Shown one piece after another: positions 24,316 to 32,949 of a DNA stretch of 64,000 bases. The DNA lies in assembly GCF_016623615.1 (NCBI RefSeq), contig NZ_JAEHFX010000007.1, forward strand, positions 62,001 through 126,000, read 5' to 3'. The stretch comes from Adhaeribacter terrigena. Lineage in GTDB: Bacteria; Bacteroidota; Bacteroidia; Cytophagales; Hymenobacteraceae. The position numbers and the translations under genes are program-made. Positions within the stretch are counted from its first letter, which is position 1. The number at the start of each line of letters is the position of its first letter. The notes beneath the pieces were generated by a model, which saw only the letters and a program-made list of their open reading frames with translations, did not search any database and was not told the origin of the DNA.

Positions 24316-24801
24316 TCAATCTGCAGTTTTATTCATTAAAGCAATTCCACCGGAAGCCATGATCGCATCTTCGGCCAGGCCTAAAACCATGTTTGGCAAA
24401 CCGCTTTCCTGGCCTAACTTTTTACGGAGATAGAAAAACCCGTAAGCCGCCACCACAGCCCCCGCTACGCCTAATAAGGCGCCGTTGACTTTTGGCTTTT
24501 CATTTGCGCCTGCTACCGTTGCGCCCACTATTGCTCCCGAAATAATGCGCGGGATCAATTGCTGAACCGAGATCCGGTCGCCGGTCATGGGTAATTTATC
24601 GCCGATCAGTTCAGCGCCCGCCAGGAATTTTAAGCTGGTAGCTACCATAGGCCGCTGCAGGTAACGCAAGCGGGTGTTGTACAATGCGCCGGCCGGATCG
24701 TTGGTAAGGAAATGGCTCAGCAACGCCGGGGCGGCCATGGCGCGCATGCCGGCAATAGCCCCGAGGCCTATGGCTTGCAGGTTGGAGTTTGTAGAGTTCA
24801 T
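24316..24801 (-). CDS. DUF4126-type membrane protein
   Basis: 161 aa. The start NSNLQAIGLGAIAGMRAMAA is typical of DUF4126, followed by Gly/Ala-rich helices (LIPRIISGAIVGATVAGA, GALLGVAGAVVAAYGFFYL, GLAEDAIMASGGIALM). Family members are small integral membrane proteins of unknown role. No operon partner. The upstream side carries a 42-bp element copy. Confidence 0.82.
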   Translation of the reverse strand: MNSTNSNLQAIGLGAIAGMRAMAAPALLSHFLTNDPAGALYNTRLRYLQRPMVATSLKFLAGAELIGDKLPMTGDRISVQQLIPRIISGAIVGATVAGANEKPKVNGALLGVAGAVVAAYGFFYLRKKLGQESGLPNMVLGLAEDAIMASGGIALMNKTAD

Positions 24802-24829
24802 AGTTTGCTGTTTTTTAGTAGAGCGGTAT

Positions 24830-24861
24830 ACGGAAACGGTAGGGTTTTGGGGTGGAAAAGT
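24830..24861. repeat. 42-bp element, right part
   Basis: GGAAACGGTAGGGTTTTGG then GGTGGAAAAGT; the left arm is lost. It sits upstream of the DUF4126 gene. Confidence 0.6.
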
Positions 24862-24960
24862 AATAACTATTTGAATCTTCTAAAATTAACAAAAATCAAA
24901 ACAGCGAGTCGTTATCAAATCTATTGAAAATTTATAATACGGAAAGAACATGCATCTAAC

Positions 24961-24998
24961 AAAAAGCCCCGCTCCTTCCCAGGAAAAAGCGGGGCTTT
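24961..24998 (-). terminator. Terminator of tex
   Basis: AAAGCCCCGCT (24963-24973) pairs with AGCGGGGCTTT (24988-24998), just beyond the tex stop at 25020. Confidence 0.8.
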
Positions 24999-25019
24999 CA
25001 AATTATTAACTAAAAACGT

Positions 25020-27284
25020 CTACTTAAACATCCCTTTTAAAGCAGCCAATTTGCTCTGGAAATCGCCTTCCGGTTCGGCTTCTTTTCTTGGGGCATTTCC
25101 ACGTTGCTTACCGCCGCCACTTCCGCCGCTAGCCGGTTTCGCGGCCATCGGGTCCGACTTCATGGAAAGGGCGATGCGTTTGCGGTTGGCATCGACTTCC
25201 AGCACGGTTACTTCCACACGTTGCGCTACTTTTACGGCTTCGGCCGGGTTGGTAATAAAGCGGTCAGATAAATGGCTCACGTGAACCAGTCCATCCTGGT
25301 GCACCCCGATATCAACGAAAGCGCCGAATGCGGTAATGTTGGTTACGATGCCTGGCAGTTTCATACCCACGCGCAGGTCGGAAATTTCGTTTACGCCTTC
25401 GGTGAAACTGAACGCTTCGAAGCTTTCGCGCGGGTCGCGGCCGGGTTTGGCAAGTTCTTTTACAATGTCCTGAAGCGTTGGCAGACCTACGGTTTCGGTT
25501 ACGTATTTCTTCAGATCGATCTTATTCCGCAGCTCCGCATTTTTCATCAGCTCCGCGATGGACGTATTCAGGTCTTTCGCCATACGTTCTACCACGTCGT
25601 AGCTTTCCGGGTGAACCGCGCTGGCGTCCAGCGGATTTTCGGCGTTGCGGATGCGCAAGAAACCTGCTGCCTGCTCAAAAGCTTTATCGCCTAAGCGCGG
25701 CACTTTTTTCAGTTCTAATCTTGAACGGAACGGACCGTTGGCATTGCGGTAATCGATGATGTTCTGCGCCAGGCTCGGGCCTAAACCGGAAACGTAGGTT
25801 AACAATTGCTTGCTGGCAGTATTAACTTCCACGCCCACGGCGTTTACCGAGCTCATTACCACGTCGTCCAGCGAATGCTTCAGGGCGGTCTGGTCTACGT
25901 CGTGCTGGTACTGGCCAACGCCGATAGATTTAGGATCGAGCTTTACCAGTTCCGCCAGCGGATCCATTAAACGGCGGCCGATGGAAACGGCGCCGCGAAC
26001 GGTAATGTCCTGATCCGGGAATTCTTCGCGGGCAATTTCGGAAGCGGAATAAATGGAGGCACCACTTTCGTTTACCATTACGGTGGCAATTTCTTTAGGC
26101 AAATTCAGGCTGCGCACGAAGGTCTCGGTTTCGCGGCTGGCTGTGCCGTTACCAATGGCAATGGCTTCTACTTCGTACTTTTTCGCTAATTTCTCTACCG
26201 TTTCAGCAGCCATTTTAGCCTGGCCGGCACCGGTGTGCGGATAAATAGTCTCGTTGTGCAGCAGTTTGCCTTGTTTGTCTAATACTACCAGTTTACAACC
26301 GGTCCGGAAGCCAGGATCTAAAGCCAATACGGTTTTCTGGCCCATGGGCGCGGCTAATAAAAGCTGGCGCAGATTATCGGCAAAAACGCGGATGGCTTCT
26401 TCGTCGGCGCGTTTTTTAGAGCTCATGCGCACTTCGGTTTCCATGCTAAACTTCAGCATGCGTTTGTAGGCATCTTTTACGGCGAGTTTCACTTGTTCGG
26501 CAGCAGCGTTGTGGCCTTTCACGAACTGATTTTCCAGAATATCGATGGCCGCTTCTTCTTCCGGCTGGGCATCGAGCATCAGGATCATTTCCTTTTCACC
26601 ACGGCGTAAGGCTAAAACCCGGTGCGAAGGCGCTTTTTCGATCGGCTCTTCCCACTCGAAATAGTCTTTGTACTTCTGGCCTTCTTCTTCTTTGCCGGCC
26701 ACAACGCGGCTTTTGAACACGCCTTTTTTCTCGAACAGGTTACGAATTTTGGTACGCGCTTCGGCATCTTCGTTTACCCATTCGGCAATGATGTCGCGGG
26801 CACCGGCCAGGGCTTCTTCTTTGTCTTTTACTTCTTTTTCTTCGCTTACAAATTGTTCGGCTTCGGCCTCTACATCAAATGCAGCCTGTTCGAAAAGTTT
26901 GGTAGCCAGCGGCTCCAAGCCTTTTTCGCGGGCAATGGTAGCTTTGGTGCGGCGTTTCGGTTTGTAAGGCAGGTAAATATCTTCGAGCACGGCCATGGTT
27001 TCGGCGGCCATGATCTTTGCTTCCAGTTCCGGCGTCAGTTTTTCCTGGTCTTTGATGGATTTCAGGATGGCTTCGCGGCGTTTTTCAAGTTCGCGGAGTT
27101 GCTCCAGGCGGTCGCGGATGGCCGCGATCTGCACTTCGTCGAGCTCGCCGGTAACTTCTTTCCGGTAACGGGCAATGAAAGGCACCGTGGCGCCTTCGGC
27201 TAATAAATTGGCGGTAGCTTCCAGGGCTTTTAAACCGATGTTGAGCTCCGAAGCTATTTTGAAGTAATGTTGCAGATCGTCCAT
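25020..27284 (-). CDS. tex: Tex family RNA-binding transcription accessory protein
   Basis: 754 aa, normal for Tex. Order of domains: helical N-terminal part (VPFIARYRKEVTGELDEVQI is a family hallmark), YqgF/RNase H-like domain (VLALDPGFRTGCKLVVLD), helix-hairpin-helix repeats (NTASKQLLTYVSGLGPSLAQ), and a C-terminal S1 domain (GIVTNITAFGAFVDIGVHQD, VHVSHLSDRFI). The tail is Gly/Lys/Arg-rich. It binds nucleic acid and affects transcription; a cytoplasmic housekeeping protein. The upstream side carries an 8-bp-period tract and a C-tract repeat. Confidence 0.96.
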   Translation of the reverse strand: MDDLQHYFKIASELNIGLKALEATANLLAEGATVPFIARYRKEVTGELDEVQIAAIRDRLEQLRELEKRREAILKSIKDQEKLTPELEAKIMAAETMAVLEDIYLPYKPKRRTKATIAREKGLEPLATKLFEQAAFDVEAEAEQFVSEEKEVKDKEEALAGARDIIAEWVNEDAEARTKIRNLFEKKGVFKSRVVAGKEEEGQKYKDYFEWEEPIEKAPSHRVLALRRGEKEMILMLDAQPEEEAAIDILENQFVKGHNAAAEQVKLAVKDAYKRMLKFSMETEVRMSSKKRADEEAIRVFADNLRQLLLAAPMGQKTVLALDPGFRTGCKLVVLDKQGKLLHNETIYPHTGAGQAKMAAETVEKLAKKYEVEAIAIGNGTASRETETFVRSLNLPKEIATVMVNESGASIYSASEIAREEFPDQDITVRGAVSIGRRLMDPLAELVKLDPKSIGVGQYQHDVDQTALKHSLDDVVMSSVNAVGVEVNTASKQLLTYVSGLGPSLAQNIIDYRNANGPFRSRLELKKVPRLGDKAFEQAAGFLRIRNAENPLDASAVHPESYDVVERMAKDLNTSIAELMKNAELRNKIDLKKYVTETVGLPTLQDIVKELAKPGRDPRESFEAFSFTEGVNEISDLRVGMKLPGIVTNITAFGAFVDIGVHQDGLVHVSHLSDRFITNPAEAVKVAQRVEVTVLEVDANRKRIALSMKSDPMAAKPASGGSGGGKQRGNAPRKEAEPEGDFQSKLAALKGMFK

Positions 27285-27288
27285 TTGT

Positions 27289-27325
27289 TGGATTTGAAAA
27301 TTTGGAGATTGGAAGATTTGAAAAT
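27289..27325. repeat. 8-bp-period degenerate tract upstream of tex
   Basis: Units GATTTGAA, AATTTGGA, GATTGGAA, GATTTGAA repeat with an 8-bp period. Confidence 0.6.
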
Positions 27326-27342
27326 GCTCTGGAATGCGTTTA

Positions 27343-27371
27343 TCCTCCCCCTACCCCCTCCGAAGGGGGAC
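27343..27371. repeat. Third copy of the G/C-tract palindromic repeat
   Basis: TCCTCCCCCTACCCCCTCC then GAAGGGGGAC; matches the arms at 11160-11256. Confidence 0.8.
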
Positions 27372-27532
27372 TGATCGGGATTGTGTATTCAGAATATTTA
27401 GTTCTTCAGATGTTTGTGATTCGTATTTTAAACCTGGTTTTAACTTTTATCAGACTTCAAAAATACGGTTAATTTAGAGGAAGCCCAAGCGGGAATCGGG
27501 CTTGAATTTGAAGAATGTTTTCGGTATGGGTT

Positions 27533-27913
27533 TTAAATCTGGGCAGATTTCTGTTTTGCTTCGAAGCGTTTAAGTTTTCTTTCTACTATTGGAATGAGAA
27601 GGACCAGGGAGAAACAGTAGAAGAAATTTATAGGCAAAAAAGTGGCGGTAAACGATAAAATATCTTTAAAAAGAAAAAAGTAAAGTAGTGAAATTGCCAC
27701 GGTTACATGGGTAATAATAAGCATATATTTGGCGGCTAATTTATTTGCATAATGCCAGATCTCCAGGTTTTCCATGGAACGAGGAGTGCGGTAACCGTAA
27801 AAGCCATTAATATCTTTGGGTTGCTTCAGATAATAAATGATACCCATTAGAAGCCAAAGCAGGTAATAGACAATTATTAGAAATAATACGATCTTCTTTT
27901 CTATTTCTGGCAT
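27533..27913 (-). CDS. SdpI-like small membrane protein
   Basis: 126 aa. Contains NGFYGYRTPRSMENLEIWHY followed by ANKLAAKY, the GYRTPRSMxNxxxWxxAN signature of the SdpI/YhfL family, framed by three hydrophobic helices (LFLIIVYYLLWLLMGIIYYL, MLIITHVTVAISLLYFFLF, FFYCFSLVLLIPIV). In Bacillus SdpI gives immunity to the SdpC toxin; no toxin gene is seen here, so the role is unknown. Stand-alone gene. Confidence 0.85.
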   Translation of the reverse strand: MPEIEKKIVLFLIIVYYLLWLLMGIIYYLKQPKDINGFYGYRTPRSMENLEIWHYANKLAAKYMLIITHVTVAISLLYFFLFKDILSFTATFLPINFFYCFSLVLLIPIVERKLKRFEAKQKSAQI

Positions 27914-27954
27914 TCTTTTTCAGAACTTAATAAAACCTGTTTGATTTATCAAAG

Positions 27955-27984
27955 AGGGAATATACCGTTTTCTTTCTAAAAACT
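27955..27984. repeat. Partial 42-bp element
   Basis: ATATACCGTTTTCTTTC then TAAAAACT; right half only, 16 nt from the next copy. Confidence 0.5.
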
Positions 27985-27999
27985 CTGTAACTTTGGTAT

Positions 28000-28036
28000 A
28001 GTTTTTATACTGAAAACGATACCGTTTTTGATAAAC
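28000..28036. repeat. 42-bp A/T-tract element
   Basis: AGTTTTTATACTG then AAAACGATACCGTTTTTG, 5 nt upstream of the 28042 start; it would lie in the leader if the TAACTTTG at 27988 is the promoter. Confidence 0.7.
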
Positions 28037-28041
28037 CGATC

Positions 28042-28557
28042 ATGAAAAAAATACTTTTAAGTTTATTACTGGTTTTTGCCACCACGCTTGGCTTTGCGCA
28101 AAGCACCAAAACGAAAACTAAATCTAAAACCACTACGCCAGCCAAAACGGCCGTAAAGAAACCGGTTACCAAGAAAACAGCGGCCGAAAAACTGCCCCAG
28201 GAAACGCCGGAACAAAAAGCCGAGCGTGAAAAAATGGCGATAGAAAAAGGGCGCGCCTTAACGCAGAACATGGATAAGAACCTGCGCTTTTCGCCGGAGC
28301 AATTCGAAGCGGTTCTGAAGATCAACCAGCAAAGCATTGCCCAGGTAGAACTGGCAAAATTCCAGTACCTGAAGAAAATGAAAAAGATGAACGCTGAAAT
28401 TCAGAATATTGGAGCCAGCCGCTTGAGTTTACTCAAAGATGTTCTTACCCCGCAGCAGTTCCAGAAATACAACCAGAAGCGCGAAGAAAAAATGGGCATG
28501 CCAGGAACGTCACCGCAACAACAACGCGTACCGGCCATGGAACAGCACAGCAACTAG
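28042..28557 (+). CDS. Secreted protein, Spy/CpxP-like helical type
   Basis: 171 aa. Signal peptide MKKILLSLLLVFATTLGFAQ, a Lys/Thr/Ala-rich linker (STKTKTKSKTTTPAKTAVKK), then helical charged segments (ERVKM-like: ALTQNMDKNLRFSPEQFEAV, SRLSLLKDVLTPQQFQKYNQ). The LTPQQFxKY pattern is typical of Bacteroidota Spy/CpxP-like periplasmic proteins, but the LTxxQ motifs are not strict. Role inferred as envelope-associated and unproven. It is followed by a strong terminator. Confidence 0.7.
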   Translation: MKKILLSLLLVFATTLGFAQSTKTKTKSKTTTPAKTAVKKPVTKKTAAEKLPQETPEQKAEREKMAIEKGRALTQNMDKNLRFSPEQFEAVLKINQQSIAQVELAKFQYLKKMKKMNAEIQNIGASRLSLLKDVLTPQQFQKYNQKREEKMGMPGTSPQQQRVPAMEQHSN

Positions 28558-28587
28558 TAAAACCTTGATTTTCAAATTTTTATTCCT

Positions 28588-28619
28588 AAACCGCTGCCTC
28601 AACAGGCAGCGGTTTTTTG
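28588..28619 (+). terminator. Terminator whose T-tract opens a 42-bp element
   Basis: AAACCGCTGCCT pairs with AGGCAGCGGTTT (loop CAAC), then TTTTTT. The T-run is also the first arm of the element at 28611-28652. Confidence 0.85.
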
Positions 28620-28652
28620 CTTTAAAAGGATAGCGTTTTTCGGCTGGCAACC
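28611..28652. repeat. 42-bp element starting in a terminator T-run
   Basis: GGTTTTTTGCTTT then AAAAGGATAGCGTTTTTC, then GGCTGGCAACC. Confidence 0.7.
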
Positions 28653-29057
28653 ATTTACGCGTGATATAAACTTATCTGCCCGGTTTCAGACTTCCCTCCT
28701 ATTTTTAATCCAAATCTTCTGCTTATTGTTTCGTTCTGTTTTTCTGAATCTTAGCAGCCTTTTACTTAGCCAGGGTGAAATTCATGGCGCACTATTATTT
28801 CTCCTTAACCAGCCTAAGAATTGGTTGTGTCGTTCACGCTATACTTTTGGACTCACACCCTCATTTTCAGGCTTAAAACGCAACTTAAAACTCTTAAATC
28901 GGCCATAAATATAACTATTCCAACAAAACACTTGCATCCCTATTACGACCGCTGTTTGGGCCCCAACTTCTAAAGTATCGGGGCGTTAAACCCAACATAA
29001 GCAAAAACACTAATAAAACTTCAAAATATCGGTCCATAAATTTTACTTATACCTGCT
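28653..29057. other. Intergenic stretch with no supported gene
   Basis: 405 nt without a convincing ORF. It holds a weak half element at 28834-28858 (CACGCTATACTTTTGG) and AT-rich sequence before the T9SS protein at 29058. The rest shows no recognisable structure. Confidence 0.6.
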
Positions 29058-30128
29058 ATGAAAAGAACCTTACTTCCTATCCTTATCTTCGTTTTATCCT
29101 GTTTATCTTTCACAGCTTCGGCGCAAACTTCTGACCCATGCTATGGCTGCGATTACGAGCCGCTTTGCGTGATTGAGGATGAAGGCTTCCGCTTTGAATA
29201 TTTCGGCGCAATTGATCAGGGCAACGGCACCACCCAACTCAAATTCAAGGTTTTTAACGCCAGCCGCTTCCCTTTCACCAGCATCATGTTCGATCTGCCG
29301 GGCACTAATATCCCGGCCATTTCGCCGCAAACCAGTTATGTAAGCCGTTTCTGGTACAGCGTAGACAATAACTACAACCAGGAGTTCATTAAATTTACCG
29401 GCCTTAACACGCTTAATTACCGTTACGATCAAAGCGATATTTTCCGCTACACGGTAGACAGTGCCACTTTTTACAACGGCCAGAACAACGTGATTGAAAT
29501 TCAGGCGGAAGCCGGCACCATGACCGGGATCGCAGTTTTTGATCTGAACGAATGCGGCGACATGCCGATCAACCCGCTTCCGGTAGAATTAACCAGCTTT
29601 AAAGGCAACGTAACCGCTCAAGGCGTGGCGCTGACCTGGGAAACGGCTTCGGAAAAAAATAACGCTTACTTCTCCGTTCAATACAGCACCGATGGCCGCA
29701 ATTTTGAATCGGTAGGTTACGTGGAAGGAAACGGCACTTCAGCTGCAGCGCATCGTTACAACTTCACCCATAAAGATCCGGCCGGCGGCAAAGCTTACTA
29801 CCGCCTGAAGCAAGTCGATTTTGACAATACATCCGCTTACAGCAAAGTAATTGTGCTCGAAACCAAAACCAAGGCGAATTTACCGCTACGCGTTTTCCCT
29901 AACCCGACTACGGGCAACGAAGTGAACCTGCAATTCGAGCATGTGAACGCCGAAAAAGTAAACGTAACCCTTACCGACCTGAACGGCCGCGTAATTCTGA
30001 AACAAACCACCCAGGCTGCCCGCACCGTAAACGTTAACCTGCAGGGCGCCAATTTAAAACCAGGCATCTACATCCTGAACGTACAGGCCGGTTTACAGAC
30101 CGCACACCAGAAAATTGTAGTACAATAA
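29058..30128 (+). CDS. T9SS-secreted protein with C-terminal sorting domain
   Basis: 356 aa. Signal peptide ends SFTASAQ. Residues about 24-170 form a unique beta-rich region with two Cys pairs (CYGCDYEPLC). Then comes the common linker domain NPLPVELTSFKGNVTAQG ... YYRLKQVDFD, and the type A sorting domain RVFPNPTTGNEVNLQF ... LKPGIYILNVQ, which targets the protein through the type IX secretion system to the surface. Ligand or function of the N-terminal region is unknown. The terminator follows at 30157. Confidence 0.9.
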   Translation: MKRTLLPILIFVLSCLSFTASAQTSDPCYGCDYEPLCVIEDEGFRFEYFGAIDQGNGTTQLKFKVFNASRFPFTSIMFDLPGTNIPAISPQTSYVSRFWYSVDNNYNQEFIKFTGLNTLNYRYDQSDIFRYTVDSATFYNGQNNVIEIQAEAGTMTGIAVFDLNECGDMPINPLPVELTSFKGNVTAQGVALTWETASEKNNAYFSVQYSTDGRNFESVGYVEGNGTSAAAHRYNFTHKDPAGGKAYYRLKQVDFDNTSAYSKVIVLETKTKANLPLRVFPNPTTGNEVNLQFEHVNAEKVNVTLTDLNGRVILKQTTQAARTVNVNLQGANLKPGIYILNVQAGLQTAHQKIVVQ

Positions 30129-30156
30129 CCTGAACCAAATCTGAATAGAGCTATGA

Positions 30157-30203
30157 AAACGCAGAAAGGCTGCCTTGCAAAAGGCAGCCTTTCTGCGTTT
30201 AAA
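30157..30203 (+). terminator. 20-bp perfect-stem terminator
   Basis: Arms 30157-30176 and 30181-30200 are exact complements with loop GCAA, followed by AAAAAT; inner sequence AAAGGCTGCCTT. It follows the T9SS gene. Confidence 0.85.
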
Positions 30204-30218
30204 AATAGGGCTTACCGG

Positions 30219-30249
30219 AAAAAACGGTATCTTTAAAACCCAAAAAACT
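30219..30249. repeat. 42-bp element, right part
   Basis: GAAAAAACGGTATCTTTAAA then ACCCAAAAAACT; the TATCTTT centre is close to a -7 promoter box for the next gene. Confidence 0.6.
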
Positions 30250-30263
30250 ATACTATCGCCCGC

Positions 30264-30533
30264 ATGACCGACAAGAATATTTACCTCGTAATTACGCCAA
30301 ATGGCCAGCGCCTAGACCTGACCAAAGCCCGTTCTTTAAAAGGCAATAACCTTTACCCTTTCGGGCCGCATAATTTCGCCATTTACCAGACGCCCGATAA
30401 TATTTTTGTAAAAGGAACCAACCGCGGCGAACGCGAAACGATGCTGAATTACTACGAAATTATTGAGGAAGCGGAAGCCCGCAGTTACCAGCACCCGTAT
30501 ACGCGCGAAGACGAGGTTGAAGAAATGAGCTAA
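30264..30533 (+). CDS. Small protein of unknown function
   Basis: 89 aa. Starts MTDKNIYLVITPNGQRLDLT and ends acidic (YTREDEVEEMS). No signal peptide or known motif. Codon use matches neighbours. It ends 9 nt before the convergent nucleoside kinase stop, and has a TATCTTT-like promoter centre in the upstream element. Confidence 0.6.
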   Translation: MTDKNIYLVITPNGQRLDLTKARSLKGNNLYPFGPHNFAIYQTPDNIFVKGTNRGERETMLNYYEIIEEAEARSYQHPYTREDEVEEMS

Positions 30534-30542
30534 AAAACGGTG

Positions 30543-31157
30543 TTAAAAAAGCCCGAAAAGTTCGATGTTTATTTTATTGATGATATAACCCAGATCCTCG
30601 GGGCGTGCTACAAAATCGAGGTTATTCACGTCTATGGTCAGTACCTTGCCGTGCTTGTAATTGGCGATCCATTCATCGTAGTGTTCGTTCAGTTTTTTCA
30701 GGTAATCAAGCCGGATGCCGCTTTCGTAATCGCGGTTGCGTTTTTCGATCTGAGTGATGAGCTTGGGCAGGTCGGCTTTTAAGTAGATGAGCAGATCGGG
30801 CGGCTGCACCATGGTGATCATGCTTTCGTAAAGCCGGAAATAATTTTCGTAGTCGCGTTCGCTCAACATATCGGAGCTGCGCAGGTTTTTAGCAAAAATG
30901 TGCGCGTCTTCGTAAATGGTGCGGTCCTGAATTACGCCTTTGGTGCGCTGCTGAATCTGCTGGGTCTGGTTAAAGCGGCTGTTCAGAAAAAATACCTGCA
31001 AGTGAAAAGCCCAGCGCGGCATGTCGTTATAAAAATCTTTCAGATACGGGTTATCCTCCACGCTTTCCAGGTGAACATCCCAGTTAAAATGCTGCGCCAG
31101 CTTGGCCGCTAAAGTAGTTTTTCCGGCGCCAATGTTGCCGGCAATTGCAATGTGCAT
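30543..31157 (-). CDS. Deoxynucleoside kinase
   Basis: 204 aa from the ATG at 31157 (a TTG two codons upstream is less likely). P-loop GNIGAGKTT, then the substrate-binding region LESVEDNPYLKDFYNDMPRW, and QDRTIYEDAHIFA with the ERS/DRT-like motif. It phosphorylates deoxynucleosides for dNTP salvage. Length is normal for bacterial dNK/dGK types. Specificity cannot be set from the sequence alone. The upstream 42-bp element copy (31166) lies next to the start. Confidence 0.92.
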   Translation of the reverse strand: MHIAIAGNIGAGKTTLAAKLAQHFNWDVHLESVEDNPYLKDFYNDMPRWAFHLQVFFLNSRFNQTQQIQQRTKGVIQDRTIYEDAHIFAKNLRSSDMLSERDYENYFRLYESMITMVQPPDLLIYLKADLPKLITQIEKRNRDYESGIRLDYLKKLNEHYDEWIANYKHGKVLTIDVNNLDFVARPEDLGYIINKINIELFGLF

Positions 31158-31165
31158 AAGCAATA

Positions 31166-31197
31166 AAAAAAACGTTAGGGTTTCGGGCCGTAAAAGT
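31166..31197. repeat. 42-bp element, right part
   Basis: AAAAAAAACGTTAGGGTTTC then GGGCCGTAAAAGT, 8 nt upstream of the dNK start. Confidence 0.6.
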
Positions 31198-31545
31198 AAA
31201 GCAAAGCTGCCAGATTTTACGGGTTAATTCCTGGCCATACCCTGGGTTTTATTTTTTATACCCTGATTCACCTTAAAGGGCTTATTACCACCTGAATTTA
31301 AATTTTTAAGCTGAATACCAACAGCTTAAACGAAATCCTCCGGATTGGATGCAATTTATACTGAAAATATGTAACCTTTTCAGACATATCGAATGCAGGC
31401 TGCAAACGCGTTTTATATAAATATTTTAAAAAAAATTGAACAAAATATTTTGAAACTCGAAAACCAATTGCAATATTTCAGAGAATTTAAGACTAATCCC
31501 TGAAAATTCTTAAAAAACATTCTCACCTAAAACCATTAAAACCTT
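31198..31545. other. AT-rich intergenic stretch
   Basis: 348 nt, very AT-rich (TTTATATAAATATTTT near 31411), with no gene or clear promoter seen; the divergent promoters of dNK and the M43 protease must lie here. Confidence 0.5.
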
Positions 31546-32892
31546 ATGAAAAAATTTTACGCTTTCGCAGCGGCAAGCTTGCTGTGCGTTTCCGGTGCTA
31601 TTGCTCAGACCAGTGGTTTTGAGCGTTGTTCTGCCATGGAAGTCTTGCATCAGCAGATGCAAAACGATCCTAAAATGGAATCGCGCATGCAGGCCATTGA
31701 AGCCCACACCCAAAAATTCCTGCAAAACAAGAGCACTACGGCTAATCAACGGACAAACGCTGTAGTTACCATTCCGGTAGTAGTGCACGTTGTCTGGAAT
31801 ACTGCTTCCCAAAACATCACCGATTGCCAGATCCAGTCCCAGTTAGCAGTTCTGAACGAAGATTTCAGAAAGTTAAATGCCGACAATTCTAAAACCCCTG
31901 CTTTATACGCCGGTTTAGCAGCCGATGCCCAGATCCAGTTTGTATTGGCAACCAAAGACCCTAATGGAAATGCGACAACCGGCATTACCAGAACCAAAAC
32001 CAAAACCCGCACTTTTTCCGGCAATAATGCGATCAAATTTACCAGCCAGGGCGGAAAAGACGCCTGGAATACTTCCCAATACCTGAATTTCTGGATCGCA
32101 CCAAATTTAGTAGATCGCGGCGTACAATTGTTAGGTTATGGCCAGTTTCCGGGCGGCCCGGCTAGCACCGATGGCGTAGTTATGGCCTACGGGGCTTTTG
32201 GCTCCCGCGCAAAATGCCCTAGCGGCGTTTACTATCAGGGCTATGACTTAGGCAGAACTACAACCCACGAAGTAGGCCATTTTCTGAACCTGCGCCATAT
32301 CTGGGGTGATGCTACCTGCGGTAACGACCTGGTTTCTGATACCCCAACCCAGCAAACTTCTAACTATGGCTGCCCTACCTTCCCGAAAATAACCTGCAGC
32401 AACCAGGGCGATATGAGCATGAACTTCATGGATTATACCGACGACCCTTGCATGTATATGTTTACCACAGGTCAGGCGGCGCGCATGGCTGCAGTGCTGG
32501 CACCAGGTGGTTTCCATTACAGCTTAACTACTTCTACAGCGGCCTCCACTCCGGTGGCAACTACTACTACTTCTACCCAGGGTGCTACCACCACTGCTTC
32601 CAGAGACATGAACTTTGCTGCCGCTACTGTATTCCCGAACCCGGTTAAAGCCGAAATGAACGTGAGTTACTCGGTAACGGCAGAAAACACGAATGTGGAA
32701 GTAGAAATTTATAACCTGCTGGGCGCCTTGGTAGGCACTTATAAAGAAGGTGCAAAACCTGCCGGCAAACACGTGTTCAGCATTAATTCCGATAACAGCC
32801 GCAGCTTTGGCGCGCTTTCCAACGGAATGTATTTCTGCCGCATTAACGGCGCAGAAGAAGGCAAACTGGTTCGCTTTGTAATAGAAAGATAA
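31546..32892 (+). CDS. M43-type zinc metalloprotease, T9SS cargo
   Basis: 448 aa. Signal peptide MKKFYAFAAASLLCVSGAIAQ, a short pro-region, then a pappalysin-like M43 protease with zinc motif TTHEVGHFLNLRHIWGD (HExxHxxxxxH) and the Met-turn SMNFMDYTDDPCMYMFT. The C-terminal 80 residues are a type A sorting domain (TVFPNPVKAEMNVSYSV, ALSNGMYFCRI), so it is exported by T9SS to the surface or medium. A Ser/Thr/Ala linker separates the two. An upstream AT-rich region of about 350 nt may hold control sites. Confidence 0.93.
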   Translation: MKKFYAFAAASLLCVSGAIAQTSGFERCSAMEVLHQQMQNDPKMESRMQAIEAHTQKFLQNKSTTANQRTNAVVTIPVVVHVVWNTASQNITDCQIQSQLAVLNEDFRKLNADNSKTPALYAGLAADAQIQFVLATKDPNGNATTGITRTKTKTRTFSGNNAIKFTSQGGKDAWNTSQYLNFWIAPNLVDRGVQLLGYGQFPGGPASTDGVVMAYGAFGSRAKCPSGVYYQGYDLGRTTTHEVGHFLNLRHIWGDATCGNDLVSDTPTQQTSNYGCPTFPKITCSNQGDMSMNFMDYTDDPCMYMFTTGQAARMAAVLAPGGFHYSLTTSTAASTPVATTTTSTQGATTTASRDMNFAAATVFPNPVKAEMNVSYSVTAENTNVEVEIYNLLGALVGTYKEGAKPAGKHVFSINSDNSRSFGALSNGMYFCRINGAEEGKLVRFVIER

Positions 32893-32911
32893 TAACCGCC
32901 CCCTTTTCATT

Positions 32912-32946
32912 AAAAAAGTCCGGCAAGCATTGCCGGACTTTTTTTG
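32912..32946. terminator. Bidirectional terminator
   Basis: AAAAAAGTCCGGCA pairs with TGCCGGACTTTTTT (32931-32944); between the convergent protease and OMP genes. Confidence 0.88.
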
Positions 32947-32949
32947 TGT

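Noticed and set aside
26622-27203. 193-codon ORF antisense to tex
   Set aside because: Shadow of a certain tex reading frame; Phe-rich composition is typical of antisense frames.
27533-27913. SdpI-like gene as part of a toxin/immunity pair
   Set aside because: No SdpC-like toxin or export gene is nearby.
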